Of a DNA stretch of 64,000 nucleotides, positions 39,717 through 47,169 are shown piece by piece. The notes under the pieces are model-generated. The model worked only from the letters and a program-made list of their open reading frames with translations. It was not told the origin of the DNA and ran no database searches. A program made the translations under genes and the position numbers. The stretch comes from Bacillus proteolyticus (GTDB lineage: Bacteria > Bacillota > Bacilli > Bacillales > Bacillaceae_G). How positions within the stretch are numbered: position 1 is the stretch's first letter; each line of letters begins with the position of its first letter. Location of the stretch: the NCBI RefSeq assembly GCF_001884065.1, contig NZ_MACH01000008.1, forward strand, positions 97,724 through 161,723, in the 5' to 3' direction.

Positions 39717-39826
39717 GGTTAAAACCTTACTCTATTTTTTTGAAAAAATTTATATAGATTTTGAATTTAATAGTTTAGAAAGAAGTAACTCTGTCCACAC
39801 TGTTTCTAGAGGGGACGGTGGAGGAA

Positions 39827-40690
39827 ATGAAAAAACAAGTTATTGCTTATTTTCTTTTATTATTAATTGGTGCACAGTTACTTGTGCAGTTTGGATATAT
39901 GAAAGCTGATGCAAAAGGGCCTACTGTTATTCCGAAAGAGGCCGTTCGATTACGTATTTTAGCTAATAGTGATTCCGATAAAGATCAGGCATTAAAACGT
40001 AAAGTACGTGATGAAGTGAAAGCGCAAATCGATGGATGGGTAGCGGATTTAACGTCATTTGAAGAAGCTCAAAAAGTAATTCAAAATCATATTCCTGAAA
40101 TTGAAAAGACAGTGGCGAATACGCTGAAAGGGGAAGGAAGTAAAGAGACTTTTCAAGTGAAATTCGGTAAGAATGTGAAGTTTCCTACAAAGGTATATGG
40201 GAATTTTATTTATCCAGCAGGGGAATATGAAGCGGTACTTATTACAATTGGAAAAGGTGAAGGTGCAAACTGGTGGTGTGTATTATTTCCACCGATGTGT
40301 TTCTTAGATTTTTCGAGTGGTACAGCTGTAAGGAAAGAAGAACATGTTGTGAAAGCTGAATCTCCTGAAGAAGAGCAGGTGGAACAATCAGATGAGGAAT
40401 TAATGGATGTACCGGAGAAGAAAGATGATAAGGTGAAAGAAAAGAAGGTAGTAAAGATGGAAAAAGCTGAAAAAGTAACAGCACCTGAAAAGAAAGTAGT
40501 GACAAATGAAACACAAGTAGAAGAACAGCCTGTAAAAAAAATAGAAACAAAATCTGTGGAAAAAGTGGAGAAATCTGTGGAGCAAAAACAAGAAAAGCAA
40601 AATGAGTATGTAAAAGTAGAAGAGGAAGAAGAAAAACCAGAGGTTAAATTATTTATCGTCGAAGCTTTTACATCTTTATTCTCTAAATAG
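39827..40690 (+). CDS. spoIIR: Stage II sporulation protein R
   Basis: A 287-residue secreted signalling protein made in the forespore under sigma-F; it triggers SpoIIGA to cleave pro-sigma-E in the mother cell. A signal sequence spans about residues 1-28. The conserved core runs from VIPKEAVRLRILANSDSD to ANWWCVLFPPMCFLDF. After it comes a Lys/Glu/Val-rich stretch of about 80 residues, then a conserved-looking end KLFIVEAFTSLFSK. B. subtilis SpoIIR is about 224 residues, so the linker is expanded here. The ATG at 39827 and a GTG three codons upstream are both possible; neither has ideal spacing. Confidence 0.93.
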   Translation: MKKQVIAYFLLLLIGAQLLVQFGYMKADAKGPTVIPKEAVRLRILANSDSDKDQALKRKVRDEVKAQIDGWVADLTSFEEAQKVIQNHIPEIEKTVANTLKGEGSKETFQVKFGKNVKFPTKVYGNFIYPAGEYEAVLITIGKGEGANWWCVLFPPMCFLDFSSGTAVRKEEHVVKAESPEEEQVEQSDEELMDVPEKKDDKVKEKKVVKMEKAEKVTAPEKKVVTNETQVEEQPVKKIETKSVEKVEKSVEQKQEKQNEYVKVEEEEEKPEVKLFIVEAFTSLFSK

Positions 40691-40696
40691 TACTAT

Positions 40697-40740
40697 TAGT
40701 AAATCCCTCCTCATATATAAAAATGAGGAGGGATTTACTA
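40697..40740 (+). promoter_or_regulatory. Perfect hairpin covering the ywlB ribosome binding site
   Basis: TAGTAAATCCCTCCTCAT (40697-40714) pairs perfectly with 40723-40740 across an 8-nt loop. The 3' arm contains GAGGAGGGA, the ribosome binding site of the next gene, and ends at the A of its ATG. It can act as a spoIIR terminator-like structure and would hide the site in read-through transcripts. Confidence 0.75.
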
Positions 40741-41198
40741 TGAAGAACGTGTATTTTGCTACGAAAGCAGATGTGGAAAGATTGCATTCTTTTTTCGGAC
40801 AAGCTAATAAAAAAGATGATAAAATAAATGAGTTGTACGCGCAATTTATGATTTTGGAAGAGGCGGGAGAAATACGAGCTGTAATTGGATATGAACAAAG
40901 TGAAGGAGATGCACTTATTCGTTCTTGTTTATTCACACCTAATGTGGATAAGCAGACTTTCTTATATTTTTTTGAAATGTTTTTGCAGTATATGAAAGAA
41001 AAAGATATTCGACAATTGTACTTACTCACAAACCATCCACAATCTGCGACAATCTTTCAGTTCTTTAACTTTGTCATTATAGAGAAAGAGAAAGTTCCAG
41101 AGGGAATTCGACAATTAGAACACTTTTGTAAAAATATAAAAGAGCCAAATGCAATAATACTAAATTGTCAGCTATTCACAAAGTTATCCACGGATTAA
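40740..41198 (+). CDS. ywlB: YwlB-like protein, possible GNAT acetyltransferase
   Basis: A 152-residue protein. Position between spoIIR and ywlC is that of B. subtilis ywlB. The pattern (MILEEAGEIRAVIGYE, ALIRSCLFTPNVDKQTFLYFFEMFLQYM, IRQLYLLTNHPQSATIFQFFNF) resembles the GNAT fold of an N-acetyltransferase, but the acetyl-CoA loop is not canonical, so enzyme activity is uncertain. Its ribosome site is buried in a perfect hairpin. The DnaA-box cluster begins within its last codons. Confidence 0.7.
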   Translation: MKNVYFATKADVERLHSFFGQANKKDDKINELYAQFMILEEAGEIRAVIGYEQSEGDALIRSCLFTPNVDKQTFLYFFEMFLQYMKEKDIRQLYLLTNHPQSATIFQFFNFVIIEKEKVPEGIRQLEHFCKNIKEPNAIILNCQLFTKLSTD

Positions 41199-41365
41199 CA
41201 AGGTTTATCCACATTTTGTGGATAAACCTTGTTTGTCTTTTGGATAAATCTCATAGTAAACTAAAAATAGACAAGTATTTCATGGTAGAAAAGGACGTGG
41301 GAAAAAATGCATACAAATATGTGGGTTGTGGATAATGTTGTGGAAAGAAAAAAATATTATCCACA
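41172..41365. promoter_or_regulatory. DnaA-box cluster at the ywlB-ywlC junction
   Basis: Four perfect TTATCCACA boxes: 41205-41213 (+), 41217-41225 (-), 41327-41335 (-) and 41357-41365 (+). Near matches occur at 41172-41180 (CTATTCACA), 41184-41192 (TTATCCACG) and about 41238 (TTTGGATAA). B. subtilis is known to have a DnaA-box cluster at ywlC, one of several outside oriC, so this looks conserved. Confidence 0.85.
41197..41235 (+). terminator. Hairpin formed by two inverted DnaA boxes after ywlB
   Basis: AACAAGGTTTATCCAC-N4-GTGGATAAACCTTGTT: a 16-bp perfect stem followed by TGTCTTTT. It could end the ywlB transcript, and its stem contains two of the DnaA boxes. Confidence 0.65.
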
Positions 41366-42347
41366 GTTAAAAGAAGCAGCGAGATTATTAAGAGAAAATG
41401 AAGCGGTAGCCTTCCCGACAGAAACGGTATATGGGTTAGGAGCAAACGCAATGGACGACGAAGCGATAGCGAAAATTTTTGCAGCGAAAGGGAGACCGAG
41501 TGATAATCCACTGATTGTCCACATAGGAACAAAATCTCAGTTAGATGGTATTGTAAGAGAAATTCCACCGGTTGCAGAAAAGTTAATGGAGCATTTTTGG
41601 CCAGGTCCATTAACAATCATTTTACCGAGAAAAGAAGGGATTTCAGAGAGGGTTACGGCGGGACTTAATACAGTTGGAGTGAGGATGCCAGATCATCCAG
41701 TAGCGCTCGCTCTTATTGAAGAAGCAAACGTGCCTGTTGCAGCACCGAGTGCGAATCGTTCTGGACGCCCAAGTCCAACATTAGCTTCTCATGTGTATGA
41801 AGATTTAAACGGGAAAATTGCTGGTATCGTTGATGGCGGGGCCACAGGAGTAGGCGTTGAATCAACTGTAATTGATTGTACGAGCGAAGTTCCGACGATT
41901 TTACGTCCTGGTGGGATTACGAAGGAACAATTGGAAGTAGTAATAGGAAATGTTTCTTTAGATCCAGCTTTAAAGGATGAGAAAGAAAAACCGAAATCGC
42001 CGGGAATGAAATATACACATTATGCACCGAAAGCACCACTTAGTATTGTTGAAGGATCCCGTGAGTTTATTCAGCGTATTGTGGATGAGAAAAAGAAAGA
42101 AGGATTTAAAGTAGGTGTATTAACGACCGAAGAGTATCAACATGTATATAGTGCTGATGTTGTATTATCTTGTGGTATGCGAAGTGATTTAGCTAGCGTT
42201 GCGACTAAATTATATGATGTGCTTAGAACGTTTGATGCAAGTGAAGTAGATATTATCTTTAGTGAATCATTCCCGAATGAAGGAATAGGAAATGCAATTA
42301 TGAATCGTTTAACAAAAGCAGCGGGACATCATATTATTACTGAATGA
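41307..42347 (+). CDS. ywlC: L-threonylcarbamoyladenylate synthase (Sua5/YwlC)
   Basis: A 346-residue enzyme that makes threonylcarbamoyl-AMP for the t6A modification of tRNAs. The YrdC-type catalytic domain has AVAFPTETVYGLGANA, IFAAKGRPSDNPLIVHI and PSANRSGRPSPT. The C-terminal Sua5 domain (about 220-346) follows a linker with KSPGMKYTHYAPKAPL. The 5' coding region carries two perfect DnaA boxes. The start follows AAAAGGA with a longer spacer. Confidence 0.95.
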   Translation: MHTNMWVVDNVVERKKYYPQLKEAARLLRENEAVAFPTETVYGLGANAMDDEAIAKIFAAKGRPSDNPLIVHIGTKSQLDGIVREIPPVAEKLMEHFWPGPLTIILPRKEGISERVTAGLNTVGVRMPDHPVALALIEEANVPVAAPSANRSGRPSPTLASHVYEDLNGKIAGIVDGGATGVGVESTVIDCTSEVPTILRPGGITKEQLEVVIGNVSLDPALKDEKEKPKSPGMKYTHYAPKAPLSIVEGSREFIQRIVDEKKKEGFKVGVLTTEEYQHVYSADVVLSCGMRSDLASVATKLYDVLRTFDASEVDIIFSESFPNEGIGNAIMNRLTKAAGHHIITE

Positions 42348-42377
42348 TAATGTACCTTTAGCAAACAGAATATTTCT

Positions 42378-42420
42378 CCTCGGATAAGCATATTGTGAAG
42401 TAGCACGTCCGAGGGGGGAC
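42378..42420 (+). promoter_or_regulatory. Leader hairpin before mntP
   Basis: CCTCGGA (42378-42384) and TCCGAGG (42408-42414) pair across 23 nt. The 3' arm runs into GAGGGGGG, the mntP ribosome binding site. It may control translation. It does not resemble the yybP-ykoY manganese riboswitch. Confidence 0.45.
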
Positions 42421-42424
42421 ATGA

Positions 42425-42973
42425 ATGACGCTTGAACAGCTAATACCTTTAATAATTATGGCATTCGCCCTAGGGATGGATGCATTTTCAGTGAGCCTCG
42501 GTATGGGGATGGTAACGTTAAAGTTAAGACAAATCCTTTATATCGGTATGACGATAGGGATATTTCATATTATTATGCCGTTTATTGGAATGGTACTAGG
42601 ACGTTTTCTATCAGAGAGGTATGGGGATGTCGCGAATTTCGCGGGGGCTATTTTATTAATTGGACTAGGGTTCTATATTGTATATTCGTCTATTTTAGAA
42701 GGTGAAGAGACTAGAACTGCTCCAATTGGAATTAGTTTATTTGTATTTGCATTTGGTGTCAGTATAGATAGTTTTTCAGTAGGTCTTAGTCTTGGGATTT
42801 ATGGTGCGCAGACGATTATTACGATATTACTATTTGGATTTGTAAGCATGTTATTGGCATGGATTGGCTTATTAATTGGTAGACATGCGAAAGGTATGCT
42901 TGGTACATATGGTGAAATAGTAGGTGGTATCATTCTAGTTGGATTTGGATTATATATCCTTTTTCCTATATAA
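42425..42973 (+). CDS. mntP: Manganese efflux pump MntP
   Basis: A 182-residue membrane protein with six hydrophobic segments in two similar halves. Conserved acidic motifs DAFSVSLG (segment 1) and [10 protein letters not shown] (segment 4) are those of MntP/YwlD manganese exporters. The start follows GAGGGGGG. In B. subtilis ywlD holds the same position after ywlC. Confidence 0.93.
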   Translation: MTLEQLIPLIIMAFALGMDAFSVSLGMGMVTLKLRQILYIGMTIGIFHIIMPFIGMVLGRFLSERYGDVANFAGAILLIGLGFYIVYSSILEGEETRTAPIGISLFVFAFGVSIDSFSVGLSLGIYGAQTIITILLFGFVSMLLAWIGLLIGRHAKGMLGTYGEIVGGIILVGFGLYILFPI

Positions 42974-42992
42974 TTTTATGTAGGAAGGAATT

Positions 42993-43124
42993 ATGAACAA
43001 GTTATGGGGATGGTATGTTAAGTTTTTAACCTTCTTTCCTCGATGGCTAAGAAGACTTATAATTTTGGGTATTATTTTGCGAATTTCGATGTTAGGTTGG
43101 ATTAAATTAATTCGTGAATGGTAA
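42993..43124 (+). CDS. 43-residue Trp- and Arg-rich small protein downstream of mntP
   Basis: Reads MNKLWGWYVKFLTFFPRWL, then RRLIILGIILRISMLGWIK and LIREW. AGGAAGGA lies 3-4 nt before the ATG and the stop codon is clean. It has five tryptophans, a net positive charge and one hydrophobic stretch, so it may be membrane-associated or amphipathic. It begins 20 bp after mntP, so it is likely cotranscribed. I do not recognise a family. Confidence 0.6.
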   Translation: MNKLWGWYVKFLTFFPRWLRRLIILGIILRISMLGWIKLIREW

Positions 43125-43205
43125 GATGACTCCTTTCTGTGCATAGTTTTGTTTGTACTATATTGATCGCACTAAAAAATTGCAAATATAGAAAGGATGA
43201 GATGA

Positions 43206-43484
43206 ATGACGAGATTGAAGCAAGTTTTTGGTATTATTATTAGTTTTTTTGTTTTTTGGTTTAGTATGCTCGGTGTACAAATGTTTGCCGAGTTTTTAGA
43301 TATTGAGTCATTAAAATTTGTTGCAGGAAAAACGGAGGCAGCACGTACTTTTTATTCTCCATACCCGTTTTTAATTGTTTTTCTTATTACATTGCTTTCC
43401 TTATATTTCTTTGTAATAAAGCTTGGTAAATCTAAAAAAGAGAAATTACCTGCATTAGAGGAGAAGAAGGAAGAATTACAGTGA
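43206..43484 (+). CDS. Small two-span membrane protein, unknown function
   Basis: A 92-residue protein with hydrophobic segments at about 8-28 and 50-72 and a charged C-terminal tail (KLGKSKKEKLPALEEKKEEL). AGAAAGGATGAG upstream gives a ribosome site for the ATG at 43206. It has its own strong terminator immediately after the stop. No family recognised. Confidence 0.75.
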   Translation: MTRLKQVFGIIISFFVFWFSMLGVQMFAEFLDIESLKFVAGKTEAARTFYSPYPFLIVFLITLLSLYFFVIKLGKSKKEKLPALEEKKEELQ

Positions 43485-43517
43485 AAAAATCCCCCGCTAA
43501 AAGCGGGGGATTTTATA
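43485..43517 (+). terminator. Terminator after the two-span membrane protein
   Basis: AAAATCCCCCGCT-AAA-AGCGGGGGATTTT, a 13-bp perfect GC-rich stem. Confidence 0.92.
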
Positions 43518-43526
43518 TTTGGGTGA

Positions 43527-43828
43527 TGGAGCTCTCTCGATCGAAGTGTCCTGCGATTCTGAGCGAGCCGCTTCTGCTTTTAGATATTATCTAGTTCCAG
43601 TGGCCAGCTCTTCGCATCTAAGAACCTCCCGCACTAAAGGTAAAAAGCACCTTTTGTGCGAGAGAACCTTAGCTGGTCAGAGCTAAACGGGCCCCTTCCA
43701 CTTTTAGATGTATCCAGCTCCAGCGGCTAGAATGGTCGGTGGCTTCGCGTCTTCCTACGAGGCAAAAAGCGCCTCTACGTCAGAAGCTCCATCCCCCTCC
43801 CATTCTGAGCGAGCCGCTTCCGCTTTTA
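43527..43828 (+). repeat. Array of long-hairpin repeats before the flavin reductase gene
   Basis: A truncated copy (43527-43582) and two full ones, 43588-43706 and 43711-43828. Central stems AAAGGT/ACCTTT and GAGGC/GCCTC both close AAAAAGC. The last copy is nearly identical to 36026-36143. Its end supplies the stop codon of the converging flavin reductase gene (TAA at 43826-43828). Confidence 0.85.
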
Positions 43829-44437
43829 AACAGGCCTCACCAATTCAAATTGTTCTCCTAGTTTTGCGTAGTTGTGTCCTGCTAGGCGGCTTACTGGTTT
43901 TAGTCCTTCTGCGTGAATGCGACCGTTTTCGTATAAGTGTTCTGCGACGTGGAAGCGAACGACGCGGCCAATTAGTAGGTCGCAAGCTGGTGAGTCTTCA
44001 GTTCCGCCGAGTGGGATAGCACGTTCTAATACACATTCCATTCGAATGTTTGCTTCTTTCACCCCAGGTACTGAAATGACATCACTGTCGATCGGTGTTA
44101 GTTTTGCTAATTCGATTTCACTTTCATTAGGAGGTAGGTTAGCTGCTGTTTCGTTAATTGCTTCTACGTAAGATTCATCAGAAATATGTACGACAAATGC
44201 GCCTTTTTCGATTGCGTTTCGGGAAGTATCCTTTGGTTTTCCTTCTTTTCGTTGTACGGAAACTGAGATAAGTGGTGGATTGGCTGCGACGATATTGAAG
44301 TAGCTATAGGGTGCGCCGTTTAATACGCCGTCTTTTGTTACAGAAGTAACGAAAGCGACAGGGCGTGGAATGATACTTCCTGTAAGTAATTTGTAATTAT
44401 CTTTTTCAGTTTGTTCGTTTGGATTAATTGATAGCAT
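43826..44437 (-). CDS. Flavin reductase-like FMN-binding protein
   Basis: A 203-residue split-barrel flavoprotein. The N-terminal YKLLTGSIIPRPVAFVTSVTKDG and the NGAPYSYFNIVAANPPLISVS segment are the FMN-binding core of the flavin reductase-like domain; GRVVRFHVAEHLYENGRIH is the usual C-terminal strand pair. The start follows AAAGGGGA by 8 nt. The natural substrate is unknown. The stop codon lies within the end of a repeat, suggesting that the original C-terminus was altered or just replaced by the insertion. Confidence 0.88.
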   Translation of the reverse strand: MLSINPNEQTEKDNYKLLTGSIIPRPVAFVTSVTKDGVLNGAPYSYFNIVAANPPLISVSVQRKEGKPKDTSRNAIEKGAFVVHISDESYVEAINETAANLPPNESEIELAKLTPIDSDVISVPGVKEANIRMECVLERAIPLGGTEDSPACDLLIGRVVRFHVAEHLYENGRIHAEGLKPVSRLAGHNYAKLGEQFELVRPV

Positions 44438-44533
44438 GTTTGTAATCCCCTTTCTGAATATGACGACTTATTGTTTGTTTACAAGATGTTAGTGGGAAAC
44501 TCCTGCTGGAAATAATATTTTTTTAATGATGTA

Positions 44534-44575
44534 AAAAAGAGATTACCTCAATTATACTGAAGTAATCTCTTTTTA
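44534..44575 (-). terminator. Terminator of the doxX gene
   Basis: AAAAAGAGATTAC-N16-GTAATCTCTTTTT, a 13-bp perfect stem downstream of the minus-strand doxX stop. Confidence 0.85.
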
Positions 44576-44603
44576 AGTAAACATCTTGAAATCGAGATAA
44601 ATA

Positions 44604-44990
44604 TTAAAGTAAAACGTATGCGCCAGGTCCGATTAAAGCTACTCCAATAGCGACAGCGATTAGCATTAAATTATACTCATATCCGTTTTGTGTTACCCAG
44701 TAACCATTTTTTCCGTGAACAGTGAAGATTGCCATTAACATCGTTCCAACGATAAATAGTGAACCAACTGCAGTGAAAATACCTGATGCGAATAAGAAAC
44801 CACCTAATAATTCAGTTGCGCCAGCCATAAATGCCATGAATACACCAGGACGTAAACCGATTGACTCCATCCAGCCACCTGTTCCTTTTAAACCGTAACC
44901 ACCGAACCAACCAAATAATTTTTGAGCACCATGACCCATGAATGTAATACCTATAATAAGACGAATAATAAGAAGACCGAAATCCATCAT
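44604..44990 (-). CDS. DoxX family membrane protein
   Basis: A 128-residue protein with four hydrophobic segments and the DoxX signature LIIRLIIGITFMGHGAQKLFGWFGG. Members such as B. subtilis CatD are linked to quinone and thiol stress. The start follows AGGAGG. A well-formed promoter with an overlapping operator precedes it, so it is probably repressed and inducible. Confidence 0.88.
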   Translation of the reverse strand: MMDFGLLIIRLIIGITFMGHGAQKLFGWFGGYGLKGTGGWMESIGLRPGVFMAFMAGATELLGGFLFASGIFTAVGSLFIVGTMLMAIFTVHGKNGYWVTQNGYEYNLMLIAVAIGVALIGPGAYVLL

Positions 44991-45028
44991 TTTTAAAAAC
45001 CTCCTAAAAGTTATTAACTTATCTTATG

Positions 45029-45064
45029 TAAGTAATAATAAAATAGTTACTTACTTTAGTCAAG
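45029..45064 (-). promoter_or_regulatory. doxX promoter with inverted-repeat operator
   Basis: On the minus strand, TTGACT (45059-45064), 17 bp and TATTAT (45036-45041). GTAAGTAA-N11-TTACTTAC (45029-45055) overlaps the spacer and -10. The arms resemble HxlR-family (YodB/CatR-type) sites. The regulator is not in the window. Confidence 0.7.
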
Positions 45065-45377
45065 TGGATTTTGAAGAAATTATGAAAGAAATTTTACAAA
45101 TTAACAACAAAAAATAAAATGTGGTAAAGACCTCTATACAAGTAAGTGAAAAAAAGAGAAAATATAAGTAGAAGTTAACTTCTTATTGTTATTCAGACAA
45201 TCAGAATTGACTGGAATTTTGTGAGGCGCTACAATAAGAGTCTAGTAGTAATGGCATAATTTATTTCGAAAGCGTTTTTACAGTATAACATTCGAAGTAT
45301 GAAGTCTTACGTGTATTTCGATCTTGAATAGAGATTGCCCTATAAACTTTTAGGTAAATTATAAGGAGGACTATCCT

Positions 45378-45875
45378 ATGTTTAAAAAATTATTCGGTTT
45401 TGGTTCAAAAACAAATGAAGAAACAATCGTAGCTCCATTAACTGGAGCAGTGAAAAATATTGAAGAAGTACCAGATCCAGTATTCGCTGGTCGTATGATG
45501 GGTGACGGTGTTGCAATCGATCCTGCTGAAGGTGTAGTTGTATCTCCAGTTGATGGTGAAATCGTACAATTATTCCACACGAAACATGCTATTGGAATTA
45601 AAGCGAAAAACGGTACAGAAATTTTAATCCACGTTGGATTAGAAACTGTAAAAATGGAAGGTGAAGGTTTCGAAGCTCACGTTTCTGAAGGACAAGCTGT
45701 AAAAGCTGGAGATAAATTAATCTCATTCGACTTAGAATTAATTCGTGAAAAAGCGAAAAGTACAATTACTCCAATCGTTATTACAAACACAGATGCAGCT
45801 GAGTCTATTAAGACAACTGTAGGTGTAACAGCTACAAAAGGTTCAACAGAAGTAATGAAAGTTACAATGAAATAA
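45378..45875 (+). CDS. crr: PTS glucose-type IIA component
   Basis: A 165-residue cytosolic EIIA-Glc-type phosphocarrier. The phosphorylated His is in TEILIHVGLETV, and the second active-site His is in LFHTKHAIGI. The length fits a free-standing IIA protein such as B. subtilis YpqE. It stands alone with a 387-bp upstream spacer that contains a degenerate catabolite-repression-like stretch (CGAAAGCG near 45270). Its partner IIBC proteins are not in the window. Confidence 0.93.
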   Translation: MFKKLFGFGSKTNEETIVAPLTGAVKNIEEVPDPVFAGRMMGDGVAIDPAEGVVVSPVDGEIVQLFHTKHAIGIKAKNGTEILIHVGLETVKMEGEGFEAHVSEGQAVKAGDKLISFDLELIREKAKSTITPIVITNTDAAESIKTTVGVTATKGSTEVMKVTMK

Positions 45876-45995
45876 TTATTGTATGAAAGGAATCTGTTTC
45901 GTATGAAATGGATTCCTTATTTTGTTTTGTAGTGTGCTCATCATGTATGGTAAAATACTTTGGGCACTTGGAAATAGGGTTTCACATATATGTGG

Positions 45996-46043
45996 ATAAG
46001 GCGCATTTTTCTTAGAAAAAATATAAGAGAAATGCGCCTTTCG
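45996..46043 (+). terminator. Terminator-like hairpin after crr
   Basis: AAGGCGCATTTTTCTTA and TAAGAGAAATGCGCCTT pair around an A-rich loop. A solitary perfect DnaA box (TGTGGATAA, 45991-45999) overlaps its 5' arm. Confidence 0.65.
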
Positions 46044-46122
46044 TATATTCACATTTCTTTTGTTCTATTCTAATGTACGCTATGATAAATGGTAGGAAAC
46101 AGAAAAAAAGGGGTGGGTTTAG

Positions 46123-46563
46123 ATGAAACGAGTGTTATTTGTTTGCACTGGAAATACATGCCGTAGTCCGATGGCTGAGGCTTTGCTTCGTCATTACGGA
46201 GAAGGTAAATTTGAAGTGCAATCTGCTGGTGTTTTCGCCTATCCTGGAAGCGATGCGTCGGTACGTGCAAAGGAAGCTTTAGCTGAAAAGGGGATTGCAA
46301 TCGATCATGCCGCGCAGCAGGTAAATGAAACTTTGGTTGATTGGGCGGATATTGTAGTAACAATGACGGAAAACCATAAGCAAATTGTACTTGGGCATTA
46401 TCCGAGTGTTGAAAAGAAATTGGATACATTATATGGATTAGCTGAGGGTATAAGTAAGGATATTTCAGATCCATTTGGCGGATCGCTTTCTATTTATAAA
46501 GAAACGCTAGAAGAGATGGAAAAACTTGTACAAACTTTCCTGAAAAAACATTCAGAAGGTTAA
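46123..46563 (+). CDS. ywlE: Protein-arginine-phosphatase YwlE
   Basis: A 146-residue low-molecular-weight phosphatase. The P-loop is C8-TGNTCR14-S, with Thr12 at the place that in YwlE selects phosphoarginine over phosphotyrosine. The general acid Asp is in ISDPFGGS. It reverses McsB arginine phosphorylation, which tags proteins for ClpCP. Gene order ywlE-rpiB-ywlG-glyA-upp matches B. subtilis. Confidence 0.95.
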   Translation: MKRVLFVCTGNTCRSPMAEALLRHYGEGKFEVQSAGVFAYPGSDASVRAKEALAEKGIAIDHAAQQVNETLVDWADIVVTMTENHKQIVLGHYPSVEKKLDTLYGLAEGISKDISDPFGGSLSIYKETLEEMEKLVQTFLKKHSEG

Positions 46564-46659
46564 TGTTTCGTGTATAATACGATATTGGAGATCACTTCGT
46601 TCCATTAAGGAAGTGAGTGTGAAATGAAGATAATTGATTGAAACTTTGGAGGGGTAAAA

Positions 46660-47103
46660 ATGAAAGTAGTAGTAGCATCTGATCACGGCGGTATGAATAT
46701 CCGTAAAGAACTTGTAAGTTTATTAGAAGAATTAAATATTGAATATATTGATTTAGGTTGTGAATGTGAAGCTGGTTCTGTTGATTACCCTGATTTTGCG
46801 TTTCCAGCAGCAGAAATGGTCGCAAATGGTGAAGTAGATCGTGGTATTTTAGTTTGTGGGACAGGCATTGGCATGTCAATCGCGGCAAACAAAGTAAACG
46901 GTATTCGTTGTGCGTTAGTTCATGATACTTTTAGTGCGAAAGCGACGAGAGAGCATAATGACACTAACATGCTAGCTATGGGCGAGCGTGTAATTGGGGC
47001 TGGTCTAGCGCGTGATATCGCAAAAATTTGGTTAACAACTGACTATGAAGGTGGCCGTCACGAAAACCGCGTAGGAAAAATTAAAACGTACGAAACAAAG
47101 TAA
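46660..47103 (+). CDS. rpiB: Ribose-5-phosphate isomerase B
   Basis: A 147-residue RpiB/LacAB-family isomerase. Motifs are VVVASDHGGMNIRKEL at the start, the active-site Cys in ILVCGTGIGMSI, and the His in LVHDTFSAKATREHNDTN. It interconverts ribose 5-phosphate and ribulose 5-phosphate. It corresponds to B. subtilis ywlF and follows GGAGGGG. Confidence 0.95.
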   Translation: MKVVVASDHGGMNIRKELVSLLEELNIEYIDLGCECEAGSVDYPDFAFPAAEMVANGEVDRGILVCGTGIGMSIAANKVNGIRCALVHDTFSAKATREHNDTNMLAMGERVIGAGLARDIAKIWLTTDYEGGRHENRVGKIKTYETK

Positions 47104-47169
47104 TAGATTCTAACTATAAATAGTATGAAATATAATTTGGTGAACCAACCTGTGAAAGGAAGAGGCGTA

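Noticed and set aside
35869-43828. Tandem 118-bp repeats considered as a CRISPR array
   Set aside because: Units are about 118 bp with no unique spacers, occur at several loci and form long hairpins; no cas genes are present.
46070-46474. 134-residue minus-strand frame opposite ywlE
   Set aside because: Overlaps a clear conserved gene on the other strand and has no family features.
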